Assembly (NCBI GenBank): GCA_035628645.1
Contig: DASPJL010000086.1
Span: forward strand, 1-28,637
Direction of reading: 5' to 3'
From: DASPJL01 sp035628645
Lineage (GTDB): Bacteria > Bacteroidota > Bacteroidia > Cytophagales > Cyclobacteriaceae
Length of the DNA stretch: 28,637 nucleotides
Shown here: positions 1 through 8,319 of the stretch, piece after piece
Layout: every line of letters starts with the position of its first letter
How positions within the stretch are numbered: position 1 is the stretch's first letter
Notes under the pieces: model-generated
Told to the model about the DNA's origin: nothing
Seen by the model: the letters and a program-made list of their open reading frames with translations, nothing else
Databases searched by the model: none
Translations under genes and position numbers: made by a program

Positions 1-54
1 TGATTTTAGCGCCTTTATAGAATTTAAAATTAGGGATGCCACCGCTAATAAATC

Positions 55-2223
55 TTATAACCTTACTTTGATTCCTGCATTTGAAACAAACCCATCTACC
101 GGCGCATAAATTTCACTAAATATGGGATTTTCTTTTGTTCCGGTATATAGAGGGCCGAATTTTGATTGACGGGTATCCAAAAAGTTCTCAAAGTTTATGT
201 ACAAGCTGAGCTTTTCCCATTTCTTCTCGATCATCAAACCAGTAATCCAATAATCCTGGGTTTTAAATCCATTGCTCAGATTTTGTGATCCTGTGTAATA
301 AGCTTCCAAACCTATTCTGAATTTTTCTTCCACTTCATACATTAACACGGTTCCAATCTTATGTTTTGGCGTAAGAGGAATCCTGCTATTTAAATTATTG
401 TAATGCCTTTTATTCTCATTGAAAGTGTATCCAAAGAATAGTTTAAAGTCCTGATAACCAAATTTAATATTTGTTTCAAAACCTTTAGTATCAATGTGTC
501 TATCCGTATTTTCAAAATAATAAACTCCTTTTGCAAGAGAGTCTTCATCTAAAACCAAAGGATTATTTAGTCTTGTGAAATAAAACAATTGGTTTATTGA
601 AAAGGAAACCGCGTCAAAAAGGGTAGTTCGGTAATTAATATCGTAGTTGGCGCCAATAGATTTTTCAGCATTAGCGGTTTTTGAGTTTATAGGCAAAACA
701 TTTCTAAAAGCCACTTCTTCAGATTCTTGCAGGAAAATAGTAGGCGTTTTATATCCTAGTCCACCTCCGAGTCTCATGGTTATGTCACTGTTGACTTTAT
801 AAAGACCAGATATTCTTGGCAAAACAAAAAAGCCAAATTCTTTAATGTAATCTGTCCTTAATCCGCTCTCCAAAGCGAATTTTTCGGTGATGGATAAGGT
901 GTTTTGAATAAACGCACCGATGGTATTATAGCCATAGTTTCTTGCCAGGGTGTTGGTTAATAAAGTTTCCTCAAATTTTTCCGTCCAGAGATTTATGCCG
1001 GCAATCCATTCGGTATTTTCTTTTTGGGTAGAATAACTTGCTTCCGTATAGCTGGACCATTGATTACCGGAGAAATTATAATCCGGAATGCTTATGTCCC
1101 TTGAAAAATAGCCTATGCTGTTTTTAATGGAAAAAGACTTGTGTTCATCGATTTGATGCTTAAACTCCAGTTCACTTGAAACCCGGTCCGAGTTATTCTC
1201 CTCAAAGTATTCATTGGAATCATTATTTTTTATTCTTTCCAAACTTCCTCCCAGCCGATTTTCTGTAGAACTATTGATCCCTATACTTAAGCTTGTTCCA
1301 TCTTTCGGGTAAAAAAAGATTTTTGGATTAAAAGTAAATCTTTGAATTTGAGGAATATCAGAAAATCCGTCTTTATTGGGATCATAAGGATGCTGCGAAT
1401 TGCTCGCGGCAAATATTGTAAGGCCAATTTTTTTAAACTTTTGTCCATAAAATCCACTCAGATCCAATCCTTTTGCAGAAGTTATATTTCCCATAAATGA
1501 AAGTTCTCTTTCATCTTTAGGTTTTTTTGTAACCAAATTGATCAATCCTGCAATAGCTCCTCCGCCATATAAGGTAGAGGCGCTTCCTTTTATGATTTCT
1601 ATTTGTGAAAGATTGAGTGGTGGAATCTGCATAATACTCAACCCGCTTGAAAATCCTGAATACAAGGGAAGTCCATCCTGAAGAAGCTGTGTATAGCGTC
1701 CGTCAAGTCCTTGAATCCTGAAATTGGCATTTGCAGAAGTTGCAGAAGTTTGCTGAACTTGAATTCCCGTGCTTTCCATTAGTTGCATTCTTATGTCTCC
1801 CGGTTTCATCGTGGCTTTTTCATCAAGCTCCTCGCCGGATATGGCTTCTATTCTTGTTGGAATATCCAGAATAGTTCTGCTGCTTCGGGTAGCGTTTATC
1901 ACAACTTCCTCCAATTCCTCCTCTTCATGTGCTAATTCGACAGTAACCGGATCAGTGGAAGAAAGCGGAAAAACAAAGGTTTCTTTGTGTGAAGCATAGC
2001 CAATAAAAGAAAAAACAATTTTATGCCTTCCATTGGTAATATTGCTAATAATAACTAGGCCGGAACTATCAGAAATCGCGCCGTTGGTTGTACCTTCAAC
2101 CGTCACATTTGCCCCGGGAATAGGTTCCTGTGTTTCACCGTCTAAGACGAAGGCTTTAAATGTATTTTGACTGTAAGTTGAATAAGAAAAAAATATGATG
2201 GATAAAAAGAATATAAATCTCAT
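55..2223 (-). CDS. TonB-dependent outer-membrane receptor
   Basis: An outer-membrane receptor of 722 residues that would import a substrate using TonB energy. A signal peptide (hydrophobic residues 3-15, ending near SYSQN) is followed by a carboxypeptidase-D-like repeat at about 20-105 (motifs PIPGANV and FSFIGY), a possible TonB box (EEVVINATR), a plug domain at about 115-235 with the motifs FRIQGLDGRYTQLLQDG and GSASTLYGGGAIAG, and a beta-barrel to the C-terminus. The length is normal and the gene is intact. The small Cys-rich secreted protein gene lies 73 bp upstream on the same strand, probably in one transcript; that pairing hints at a metal or metal-complex substrate, but this is inference only. 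The 54 bases left of its stop codon show no further gene. Confidence 0.93.
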   Translation of the reverse strand: MRFIFFLSIIFFSYSTYSQNTFKAFVLDGETQEPIPGANVTVEGTTNGAISDSSGLVIISNITNGRHKIVFSFIGYASHKETFVFPLSSTDPVTVELAHEEEELEEVVINATRSSRTILDIPTRIEAISGEELDEKATMKPGDIRMQLMESTGIQVQQTSATSANANFRIQGLDGRYTQLLQDGLPLYSGFSSGLSIMQIPPLNLSQIEIIKGSASTLYGGGAIAGLINLVTKKPKDERELSFMGNITSAKGLDLSGFYGQKFKKIGLTIFAASNSQHPYDPNKDGFSDIPQIQRFTFNPKIFFYPKDGTSLSIGINSSTENRLGGSLERIKNNDSNEYFEENNSDRVSSELEFKHQIDEHKSFSIKNSIGYFSRDISIPDYNFSGNQWSSYTEASYSTQKENTEWIAGINLWTEKFEETLLTNTLARNYGYNTIGAFIQNTLSITEKFALESGLRTDYIKEFGFFVLPRISGLYKVNSDITMRLGGGLGYKTPTIFLQESEEVAFRNVLPINSKTANAEKSIGANYDINYRTTLFDAVSFSINQLFYFTRLNNPLVLDEDSLAKGVYYFENTDRHIDTKGFETNIKFGYQDFKLFFGYTFNENKRHYNNLNSRIPLTPKHKIGTVLMYEVEEKFRIGLEAYYTGSQNLSNGFKTQDYWITGLMIEKKWEKLSLYINFENFLDTRQSKFGPLYTGTKENPIFSEIYAPVDGFVSNAGIKVRL

Positions 2224-2296
2224 TTTATAAAAGTTAAGTTAATGGAATTAAAGGCTAATGGAGCGGATCCGTTAGCAGAAATATTCAATAAGAGTA

Positions 2297-2611
2297 TTAA
2301 CTTAATTTGGGCGGTTGCCAGATAATATTTGGAAAATCCTTAAGTTGAGGTGCAGTATAAAAGCATGTAAAAGGACTTGCAGGTTCAGCTAGGCGGATAA
2401 AAGATACTGAAAACGAAATAGTAGTTGAAAATATCCCGCAGCAGGAACAAACACAAAGTGGGGCACAGGATTCTTTTTCCTCATGGTCCATTTGTATATC
2501 CATGCCGGAAATAGATTTTTTTGTTTTACAATCATCAATTCTTCCTTCGGTACATGGACTAATTGCAGAGATCAGAATCACAAGAGATAATATGTAAGCC
2601 AAAAATTTCAT
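2297..2611 (-). CDS. Small Cys-rich secreted protein (DUF6660-like)
   Basis: A secreted or periplasmic protein of 104 residues. A signal sequence (MKFLAYILSLVILISAISPC) is followed by a short Asp/His-containing stretch (MDIQMDHEEKESC), a dense cysteine cluster (CAPLCVCSCCG) and a C-terminal half with the motif TAPQLKDFPNIIWQPP. In size and pattern it resembles the Bacteroidota DUF6660 proteins that I recall next to TonB receptors or metal-efflux genes; no biochemical role is known to me. I chose the ATG at 2611 rather than an in-frame TTG three codons upstream, because the signal peptide then begins MKF. A TACCTTTG promoter-like box ends 6 bases before this ATG, which would leave a very short leader. 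The Cys/His content fits metal binding, but this is inference. Confidence 0.75.
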   Translation of the reverse strand: MKFLAYILSLVILISAISPCTEGRIDDCKTKKSISGMDIQMDHEEKESCAPLCVCSCCGIFSTTISFSVSFIRLAEPASPFTCFYTAPQLKDFPNIIWQPPKLS

Positions 2612-2617
2612 TGGCCG

Positions 2618-2625
2618 CAAAGGTA
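2618..2625 (-). promoter_or_regulatory. Candidate -7 promoter box (TACCTTTG)
   Basis: Read on the minus strand this is TACCTTTG, an exact match to the Bacteroidota -7 element TAnnTTTG, ending six bases before the ATG at 2611. Transcription would begin at or near the start codon, giving a nearly leaderless mRNA for the Cys-rich protein and the TonB receptor. No TTG at the usual -33 distance is visible, so confidence is limited. Confidence 0.4.
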
Positions 2626-2690
2626 AGTCAAAAAAGGTAATACATCTTTAAAATACTGATCATTTTCCACTTATGAGTTATGGATCAGGA

Positions 2691-3170
2691 TTATAAGTAA
2701 TTTAAAACTTCGGATTTTTGGCTGTAATCGAGAATTACTTTTTGCACAACAGGAGGCAGAGTATTAAAGCTCTTTCTGATGTGGATACTGTCTTGTTCCA
2801 GTTCTTCATTATAATTTAATATTTTTGGAGCATTTTCCTGGATAATAAGGCGGAGAAAACGGAATTCTGTATTTTCAGGATTTTTTTCAATGGCTTCTTC
2901 CAGCTTTTTATGCCCGGCTTTGAATAGGGATAGCTTTTCTCTCAAATTGCTTACAAGACCTGCTTTTCTCATTAATAAGGCGCCTTCGAACCCTTTCCTT
3001 TCTTTGATCGATGATTTCTTTAAAATGGAAATTTGTTCATTTACCATTTTTAGATCTTCGGAAGATATTGCCGCATAAAATGCAACTTTGTCCAAGCCAG
3101 GTTTATTCTCAGCCGGAAGTATGGAGTTGAAAAATATGAAAATTGCCGGTAGAAATATTTTTAAATTCAT
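2691..3170 (-). CDS. Secreted helical protein of unknown function
   Basis: A protein of 159 residues that I cannot assign to a named family. A signal peptide covers about residues 1-20 (MNLKIFLPAIFIFFNSILPA). The mature part is predicted helical, with a TPR-like feel: residues 28-60 (YAAISSEDLKMVNEQISIL), 65-100, then KLEEAIEKNPENTEFRFLRL and a conserved-looking tail LPPVVQKVILDYSQKSEVL. The 'AIEKNPENTEFRFLRLI' segment looks like one TPR-type helix pair. The product is probably periplasmic or surface exposed. It is followed at 68 bp by the Cys-rich protein gene on the same strand, but the gap is long enough for a separate promoter. Start ATG is unambiguous because it begins the signal peptide. 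Confidence 0.7.
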   Translation of the reverse strand: MNLKIFLPAIFIFFNSILPAENKPGLDKVAFYAAISSEDLKMVNEQISILKKSSIKERKGFEGALLMRKAGLVSNLREKLSLFKAGHKKLEEAIEKNPENTEFRFLRLIIQENAPKILNYNEELEQDSIHIRKSFNTLPPVVQKVILDYSQKSEVLNYL

Positions 3171-3325
3171 ATGCCCGTTGTCGAAAGTTTTACTTACAAC
3201 AAAAGGTTATACGTTTTAATCTTATTCCCGGTGGAAGGAAACAAACAAAGAATTTGAAGATCTTTATATGGGAATGGCTTTACATGGAATTTAACCTTCC
3301 CTTTTAATAAATTACGAGTAATTTT

Positions 3326-3631
3326 TTAGAATAGCTTTTTTATCAGTTTAGAGCAAGGTTGAATAAAATGTTCTTTTTCAAATGCGACATTATTTGCCAA
3401 AAGATTTGCTACATTTTCTTCTGAAATTTCCGACATGCATTTTTTTAGTCTGAATACTTTTGCATCATTTTCGCAATCTTTCATAACCAAAACTATTGTC
3501 TCTTTATCCTCACAATCTTCCCTGCAGTTTACCTCGGAAAGAAGAATTACACAATTACTGTCTAATTTAAGTTGCCTGTGAATCCACAGTTTAATATTGT
3601 TTTTCTTTTCCTGTAGCATGTCTTCTTCCAT
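3326..3631 (-). CDS. Small cytoplasmic protein of unknown function
   Basis: A protein of 101 residues without signal peptide or membrane segment. An N-terminal helix (NIKLWIHRQLKLD) leads to a strand and Cys-containing motif, VILLSEVNCREDCEDKETIVLVM, then a second strand (AKVFRLKKCMSEISEENVANLL) and a basic C-terminus. The pattern S-E-[LV]-x-C-x(3-4)-C-x(3)-E-T followed by a beta strand recalls small uncharacterised proteins found in many bacteria, sometimes near metallochaperone GTPases; this is from memory and not tested. The ATG at 3631 was preferred to an in-frame TTG three codons upstream. It has no tight operon partner: 155 bp separate it from the next gene. Confidence 0.6.
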   Translation of the reverse strand: MEEDMLQEKKNNIKLWIHRQLKLDSNCVILLSEVNCREDCEDKETIVLVMKDCENDAKVFRLKKCMSEISEENVANLLANNVAFEKEHFIQPCSKLIKKLF

Positions 3632-3640
3632 AAATAACAA

Positions 3641-4152
3641 ATTTTATAACGCTATGTCAATTCTAATACTTTATTTATTCTTTCTAATGTAACTGAAAAC
3701 TGTTTCTGCCTCTTGAGTAGAGGTGCTAAAATTAGATTAAGCAATTAAAAAAGATTTTTCCTTTTTATGAATAAAAAATGCTTAAATCTTGAATGCCTGT
3801 TTCCATAACCATTCATTTTAAAATCTTGTTCCAAATAAAAGAAAAGAATTAATATAATTTTATGTGTATATAATTTATTTTTTAATTCCACATGGAACTC
3901 GCGATATTCATCCTCGTTTGGGTTGTTTTTCCTCAAGCTCATTTCAAGTTTAGAAATCAGAACTTTTTTAAAGTATCAAACAAGAAAATAATCTGAATTA
4001 CTCAGCGAATCAAAAGTGGAATATGGATGCATAGGCCGCCCATTAATTCCCCTCATTCATTCGAATTCATTCAATAGAAATAACCTATGGCCCCCGTTGT
4101 ACCGTTATAGTAAAAGCAAACGACTAATAAGAATAAGATTAAATCTAATAAT
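3641..4152. other. Gene-poor intergenic region with a repeat copy
   Basis: About 510 bases of AT-rich sequence between the divergent small-protein gene and the HepT-like gene. The one open frame here (65 codons, 3745-3942 minus) is not a credible gene, because its first third is the dispersed repeat described at 3862-3946 and the rest is low-complexity Lys/Phe/Asn-rich translation. No RNA gene was recognised. The segment 4044-4080 has short ATTC-rich direct repeats of no evident meaning. No convincing TAnnTTTG promoter for the gene at 4153 was found. Confidence 0.6.
3862..3946 (-). repeat. Dispersed repeat, copy A
   Basis: Read on the minus strand, this ~85-bp stretch aligns with 10358-10447 on the plus strand. 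A 21-base block (3903-3923 here, 10381-10401 there) is identical. The flanks are also similar: both begin TGAAAT, both contain TTCCATGTGG and AATTAAAAAA, and both end ACACAT. Small gaps in the alignment are not multiples of three, so the shared sequence is not conserved as protein. The core contains a short inverted repeat, TTCCA-TG-TGGAA. Confidence 0.75.
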
Positions 4153-4866
4153 ATGGATATTAAAGATGTAGATAGAATGCACCTATTGGGAATAGCTGAT
4201 TCTATAAGGGAGATTCAAGGTTACATTGGGCAGTCTGATTGGAAAGATTTCTCTCAGAGAGAGGATTTGCGGATGGCAATAAGTACACATATGCAACAAA
4301 TTGGCTCCGCAGCAGCCTTATTATCAGATGATTTTAAAGAAAATTACAGAGATATGGATTGGGATATTTTAAGAGGTCTTCAATATTCCAACTATGATCA
4401 GGAGCTGGAGCTGGATGCTCATCCGCAATGGCATATTGTTTCCCAGGATTTGCCAGTATTTCTGGAACAAATTGAGGACCTGATCTCAGAATTGGAGAGA
4501 GAAGAATCCATAGAAGATGACTTAAAATACACAGGGGCGCAGGATGGTAAAAATGACTATGATAAAAATAAAATACAATATCTTGATCCTGACGATCCGG
4601 AATACCAAAATAGAAGAAGCGGCGACCAGTTTGAAGACGATCTGGAAGATGTGGATTTGGACGAAACAGTGGATGAGGAAGATGATGGGTTGTTGAATCG
4701 GTTGAAAGTAGTGGAAGGTGAGGTAATAACACAAGAACCTCCAATGGTTCCACTTGGAGACGTGGAGGTTGAGGACGATAGTTTTATTGACAGACGGTTT
4801 GAAGACGACGATTTAATGGACGGAAGTTCCCTGGACGATTATCTTGAAGAGGAAGAAAATAAATAG
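4153..4866 (+). CDS. Orphan HepT/DUF86-like protein, motif eroded, acidic tail
   Basis: A protein of 237 residues. Residues 8-117 align by eye with HEPN-type HepT (DUF86) RNase toxins: an early helix (LLGIADSIREIQGYI), the 'iGeAa..Ls..fk' segment (MQQIGSAAALLSDDFKENY), the 'i.W..i.G' segment (DMDWDILRGL) and the terminal helix (WHIVSQDLPVFLEQIEDLI). The catalytic RX4HXY motif, expected just after 'ILRGL', is missing: the sequence reads QYSNYDQ, with only the Tyr possibly kept. Residues 120-237 form a very acidic, probably disordered tail (stretches such as DQFEDDLEDVDLDETVDEEDD). No MNT-type nucleotidyltransferase antitoxin gene is adjacent. It is unlikely to be an active RNase and may be a repurposed structural or interaction module. 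Function unknown. Confidence 0.65.
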   Translation: MDIKDVDRMHLLGIADSIREIQGYIGQSDWKDFSQREDLRMAISTHMQQIGSAAALLSDDFKENYRDMDWDILRGLQYSNYDQELELDAHPQWHIVSQDLPVFLEQIEDLISELEREESIEDDLKYTGAQDGKNDYDKNKIQYLDPDDPEYQNRRSGDQFEDDLEDVDLDETVDEEDDGLLNRLKVVEGEVITQEPPMVPLGDVEVEDDSFIDRRFEDDDLMDGSSLDDYLEEEENK

Positions 4867-4920
4867 AAATAACGAATGTAGAAATAGGAAAGATAGTTAT
4901 CACTATTCGTAATGAAAACT

Positions 4921-6282
4921 TTATTTATCAAAAAGGTTTTCGCCGCTTAGTAGGCCTTCAATCATGTTTTTAGTAATTATTTGAATTTTTGTGGAATCGG
5001 AGCCACCGATTCCATTATTGCTACACCAATCTGTAGTGCCTGCATTAATAATTATTCCGGAGGTTTTATTTTTTTGAAAAATTAAAAAAGCTCCGTTCCC
5101 CGTTCCATAGTCGCCTGCCGCATAATCAAATCCCAACAGTTCACCCTTATAAAAACCAAGCTTGTTAAGATCCAGGCTCAAGTGTTCATTATCATTTTTT
5201 AAAATCGTACCATCGTATTCTTTAGTGGAAATGTGGAGAATATCCCCTTTTTTCAAATGAGTGTTTTTAAATAATGGAGAATTTGGAGCCAATATTTTGA
5301 ACCCTCCCATATTTTTCTCCGATTTCCTGCCGAACCCACCATTCTGAAAGTCAGCTCCAATACTAGCTATTACAGGATAATTTAATTCCTCATTTACCCA
5401 GTTTATCGTTTTTAGTTCGGGATTATTAATTGGGTCCGATGGGTTTTTATAACATATTAGTTTGGTCAAATCGTTGGTATATCTGACTTGCCACCACATA
5501 GTGTTTCCTGATAATATCAAGGCATCTCCTCCTTTATTTACAAAACTGTCAAAGTTAGTCCTGGCTTTTCTCGTCCAATATTCGCTATGTCCTATGATAA
5601 TTAGCAGTTTGCATCCTTCCAGGACAGCATTGTTTTCCAGATCCTGGTCGGTAATATAGTTGATATTGTATTGGTTTTGTTTATTTAACCAGCTCATCAT
5701 TGCACTTGTATGGAAAGAAACTGCTGGGAAGGTAGGCCGATGAAATGAAATTAAATGTGTCTGCTTTGTAAATATTCGATAGAGACTTTTTCCGCCCATA
5801 ATATCATAGGCATTTATTGTATTGGTAGGATAAACAACTGTTATGGGAGCCTTTTTCCGGACAATAAAAGGTACAACTTTTTCCCATAAATACATTCCAC
5901 TTTTGAGGTTCGGAACTTTGTAGGTGAAAGACAATTGGTAACCAAAGCCATTTTCACTCGGGTTTGGCCCTCTTCTCTGATAACTCAGGTTTGCGTTTAC
6001 ACTATCGATAAGTTCCCCTGTAACCGAATAGAGTTTTATTGTCTGGTGGCCTTTTTTTCTGGGATTGAGAAAAACCTTTTGGAGTTCATCTTGGCGATAA
6101 GAAGTCTTGTCCGTATACCCATCAGTTATTTTTGATCTATACTGCTCTATGAGGTTATGAAATACATAATGGCTGTATAATTTATTTTGCTGATAGTAAC
6201 TAAGAAGTTTATATATAAAAAGACCTGCAAACAGCAGGAGGAACATAAATAAGAGTCTTTTTGTAATACTCCTGAGGGTCAT
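4921..6282 (-). CDS. Membrane-anchored N,N-dimethylformamidase large-subunit-like protein
   Basis: A protein of 453 residues. An N-terminal membrane segment at about 10-28 (LLFMFLLLFAGLFIYKLL) is followed by a beta-rich region and, from about 150, a domain like the large subunit of N,N-dimethylformamidase (DmfA2 C-terminal family). Motifs seen are NAYDIMGGKSLY, ISFHRPTFPAV, INYITDQDLE, IGHSEYWTRKAR, GGDALILSGNTMWWQVR and, near the end, IINAGTTDWCSNNGIGG. The fold resembles glutamine-amidotransferase-like domains, with the catalytic site oriented outside the cytoplasm if the N-terminal helix is an anchor. No small subunit gene lies nearby, so the true substrate is unknown. It is transcribed divergently from the polyene cluster, 360 bp apart, and the functional link, if any, is unproven. 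Confidence 0.72.
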   Translation of the reverse strand: MTLRSITKRLLFMFLLLFAGLFIYKLLSYYQQNKLYSHYVFHNLIEQYRSKITDGYTDKTSYRQDELQKVFLNPRKKGHQTIKLYSVTGELIDSVNANLSYQRRGPNPSENGFGYQLSFTYKVPNLKSGMYLWEKVVPFIVRKKAPITVVYPTNTINAYDIMGGKSLYRIFTKQTHLISFHRPTFPAVSFHTSAMMSWLNKQNQYNINYITDQDLENNAVLEGCKLLIIIGHSEYWTRKARTNFDSFVNKGGDALILSGNTMWWQVRYTNDLTKLICYKNPSDPINNPELKTINWVNEELNYPVIASIGADFQNGGFGRKSEKNMGGFKILAPNSPLFKNTHLKKGDILHISTKEYDGTILKNDNEHLSLDLNKLGFYKGELLGFDYAAGDYGTGNGAFLIFQKNKTSGIIINAGTTDWCSNNGIGGSDSTKIQIITKNMIEGLLSGENLFDK

Positions 6283-6642
6283 ATTTATTTTCTAATTTGC
6301 AATTATCTTACATAAATGAGAAAATCCGATAATAAAAGGGTATAACAAATTTTCCGAGCTAAAATAAGAGATACTATGACAATCTAAACGGGAAATATAA
6401 TAATTTATAGCTGGATATATAATATTTTTATGAAAACGGAATGTCCAAAATTGGGAAAAATATAAGTTAGTATTTGCTCAACTATTGATTAAAACTTTGA
6501 AAGAAGGATATATTTTGACCTTTTTTATAAGAAACTTTAACAAGCAACCCATTGATCAATTAAAAGGATAGGCTATATTTGTTGGCTCAAAATTATTTAA
6601 ATTTTTAAACCTCGTTCTGATTAAATTAATTCACTAAGGCTG
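6283..6642. other. Divergent intergenic region upstream of the polyene cluster
   Basis: A 360-bp AT-rich gap between the minus-strand dimethylformamidase-like gene and the plus-strand ammonia-lyase. It holds the best promoter candidate of the cluster (6552-6581, separate entry). No small gene, RNA or strong hairpin was recognised, and no clear TAnnTTTG box faces the minus-strand gene. Confidence 0.6.
6552..6581 (+). promoter_or_regulatory. Candidate cluster promoter (TTG-N19-TATATTTG)
   Basis: TATATTTG at 6574-6581 matches the Bacteroidota -7 consensus TAnnTTTG exactly. ATTG ending at 6554 lies 19 bases upstream, the usual spacing for the -33 TTG element. Transcription would start near 6587-6590 and give a leader of about 55 nt before the ammonia-lyase ATG at 6643. 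It is the only good match in the gap and probably drives much of the downstream operon. Confidence 0.6.
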
Positions 6643-8178
6643 ATGATTTTAATAGGTGGTAAGTTGCTGACTTTAAGCGACTTTAATAAAGTATTATTTG
6701 GTAATCAAAAGATCAAAGTGGATGATTCAGCCCTTGAAAGAATCCGGGAAAATTACCTTTTTCTTAAGACCTTCTCTAAAAAGAAAGTTATTTATGGAAT
6801 TAACACGGGTTTTGGTCCAATGGCACCTTATAGAATAAATGACGAGGATCAGGTCCAGCTTCAATACAATTTAATCAGAAGCCATTGCTCTGGTTCTGGT
6901 AAAAAAATTGAAGACATTTATGCCAGGGCTTTAATGATATGCAGGCTTAATTCCTTGTTAAGGGGATTTTCAGGAATAGATGAGGAAATAATCAATCTTC
7001 TGGTAAAGCTGATCAATGAGGACATTACACCTGTAATATACGAACATGGCAGTGTTGGTGCCAGTGGCGACTTAGTTCAACTGGCGCACTTGGCTTTGAT
7101 TCTTATCGGCGAAGGAGAGGTTTCTTATAAAGGTGAAGTAAGACCTACTGCAGAAGTTTATGCAGAAAACGGAATAACCCCTATATCAATTCATTCAAGA
7201 GAAGGTTTGGCGATCATGAACGGCACTGCTGCAATGTGCGGTATCGGTGTAGTGAATATCATTAAAGCTCAAAAGCTTCTTTCATGGAGTATTCTCGCTT
7301 CATCAATTATAAATGAGATTGTTGAATCTTATGACGATCATTTTTCTGAGGAGTTAAATCAGGTAAAACTTCACGTGGGGCAGAATCATATCGCCAAACA
7401 AATGCGCTCAATTCTTAGCTCCAGCAACTTAATCAGAAGAAGAGAAGAGCACCTTTATGACAGACATTTTAATGAAGATGTACTTCAGGACAAAGTACAG
7501 GAGTATTATTCCCTTCGATGTGTTCCTCAGATTTTAGGTCCGGTATACGATACCATTGCTTTCGCTGAGAGGGTGGTAATTGAGGAGATAAATTCTGTAA
7601 ACGATAATCCAATCATCGACGCAAAAAACAATAATGTGTATCATGGTGGAAACTTTCATGGTGATTACGTGTCTCTTGAGATGGATAAGGTGAAAATTAC
7701 CATCACTAAACTATCAATGCTTGCCGAAAGACAACTTAATTTTCTTTTAAATGACAAGCTTAACAAGAAACTTCCACCGTTTGTTAACCTGGGTAAGCTG
7801 GGGTTAAACTTTGGGATGCAAGGCGTGCAATTCACTGCTACATCTACAGTAGCAGAAAATCAAACATTGTCCTTCCCGATGTATGTTCACAGTATACCTA
7901 ATAATAATGATAATCAGGATATTGTGAGTATGGGTTTTAATTCGGCGATGTTGGCAAAAAAAGTTATCGATAATTCTTTTGAAGTATTGTCTATTGAGTT
8001 AATAACTGCGATTCAGGCAATAGATTATCTTAAATTTGAAGAACGTCTTTCCGATACTTCCCGGTCGGTTTATAAAAAATTGCGGCAGATTGTCCCAATG
8101 TTCGAAAAGGATACCATCAAATATAAAGACACCAAGAACATCACAGATTATATTTTGGAGAATAGTCCGGAAAATTAA
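6643..8178 (+). CDS. Tyrosine (aromatic amino acid) ammonia-lyase
   Basis: An MIO-dependent lyase of 511 residues that would eliminate ammonia from tyrosine to give 4-coumarate, the likely aryl starter of the pathway. The MIO-forming Ala-Ser-Gly is at residues 140-142 (GSVGASGDLVQLAHL). Other family signatures are YGINTGFGPM (51-60), the selectivity loop RSHCSG with His81, SVNDNPIID, NFHGDYVSLEMDK and SIPNNNDNQDIVSMG. By memory it is very close throughout to the characterised Flavobacterium johnsoniae enzyme (FjTAL) from a flexirubin cluster. His81 fits tyrosine or histidine and disfavours phenylalanine. Such genes are often labelled histidine ammonia-lyase (hutH), but no other hut gene is present and the neighbours are polyketide genes, so tyrosine is preferred. 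It is the first gene of the putative operon. Confidence 0.9.
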   Translation: MILIGGKLLTLSDFNKVLFGNQKIKVDDSALERIRENYLFLKTFSKKKVIYGINTGFGPMAPYRINDEDQVQLQYNLIRSHCSGSGKKIEDIYARALMICRLNSLLRGFSGIDEEIINLLVKLINEDITPVIYEHGSVGASGDLVQLAHLALILIGEGEVSYKGEVRPTAEVYAENGITPISIHSREGLAIMNGTAAMCGIGVVNIIKAQKLLSWSILASSIINEIVESYDDHFSEELNQVKLHVGQNHIAKQMRSILSSSNLIRRREEHLYDRHFNEDVLQDKVQEYYSLRCVPQILGPVYDTIAFAERVVIEEINSVNDNPIIDAKNNNVYHGGNFHGDYVSLEMDKVKITITKLSMLAERQLNFLLNDKLNKKLPPFVNLGKLGLNFGMQGVQFTATSTVAENQTLSFPMYVHSIPNNNDNQDIVSMGFNSAMLAKKVIDNSFEVLSIELITAIQAIDYLKFEERLSDTSRSVYKKLRQIVPMFEKDTIKYKDTKNITDYILENSPEN

Positions 8179-8319
8179 TCCGGAAGTTTTGCAGAGGTAG
8201 AGGATTTATAAGAAATTTTAGTAAAAGAATTCAGAATAAATACCGTGAATTGCCAACTTCATTTTTTAAAATATAGTGCAATCATCTTAATTGGTATTTT
8301 AATAAAAACATAAATAAAT

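Noticed and set aside
1769..1999. Plus-strand open frame opposite the TonB receptor
   Set aside because: Ser-rich translation antisense to a conserved gene; a shadow frame, as are the similar opposite-strand frames over the other genes.
3745..3942. 65-codon open frame on the minus strand
   Set aside because: Its start is inside a dispersed DNA repeat (3862-3946), the remainder is Lys/Phe/Asn-rich with no family features, and there is no promoter or operon context.
4870..4910. Terminator between the convergent HepT-like and dimethylformamidase-like genes
   Set aside because: Only 5-6 bp arms (ACGAAT/ATTCGT and ATAGT/ACTAT) with no U run; too weak to annotate.
6643..8178. Histidine ammonia-lyase of the Hut pathway
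   Set aside because: No hutU, hutI or hutG nearby and the neighbours are ketosynthases and ACPs; the sequence follows the tyrosine enzymes of flexirubin clusters.
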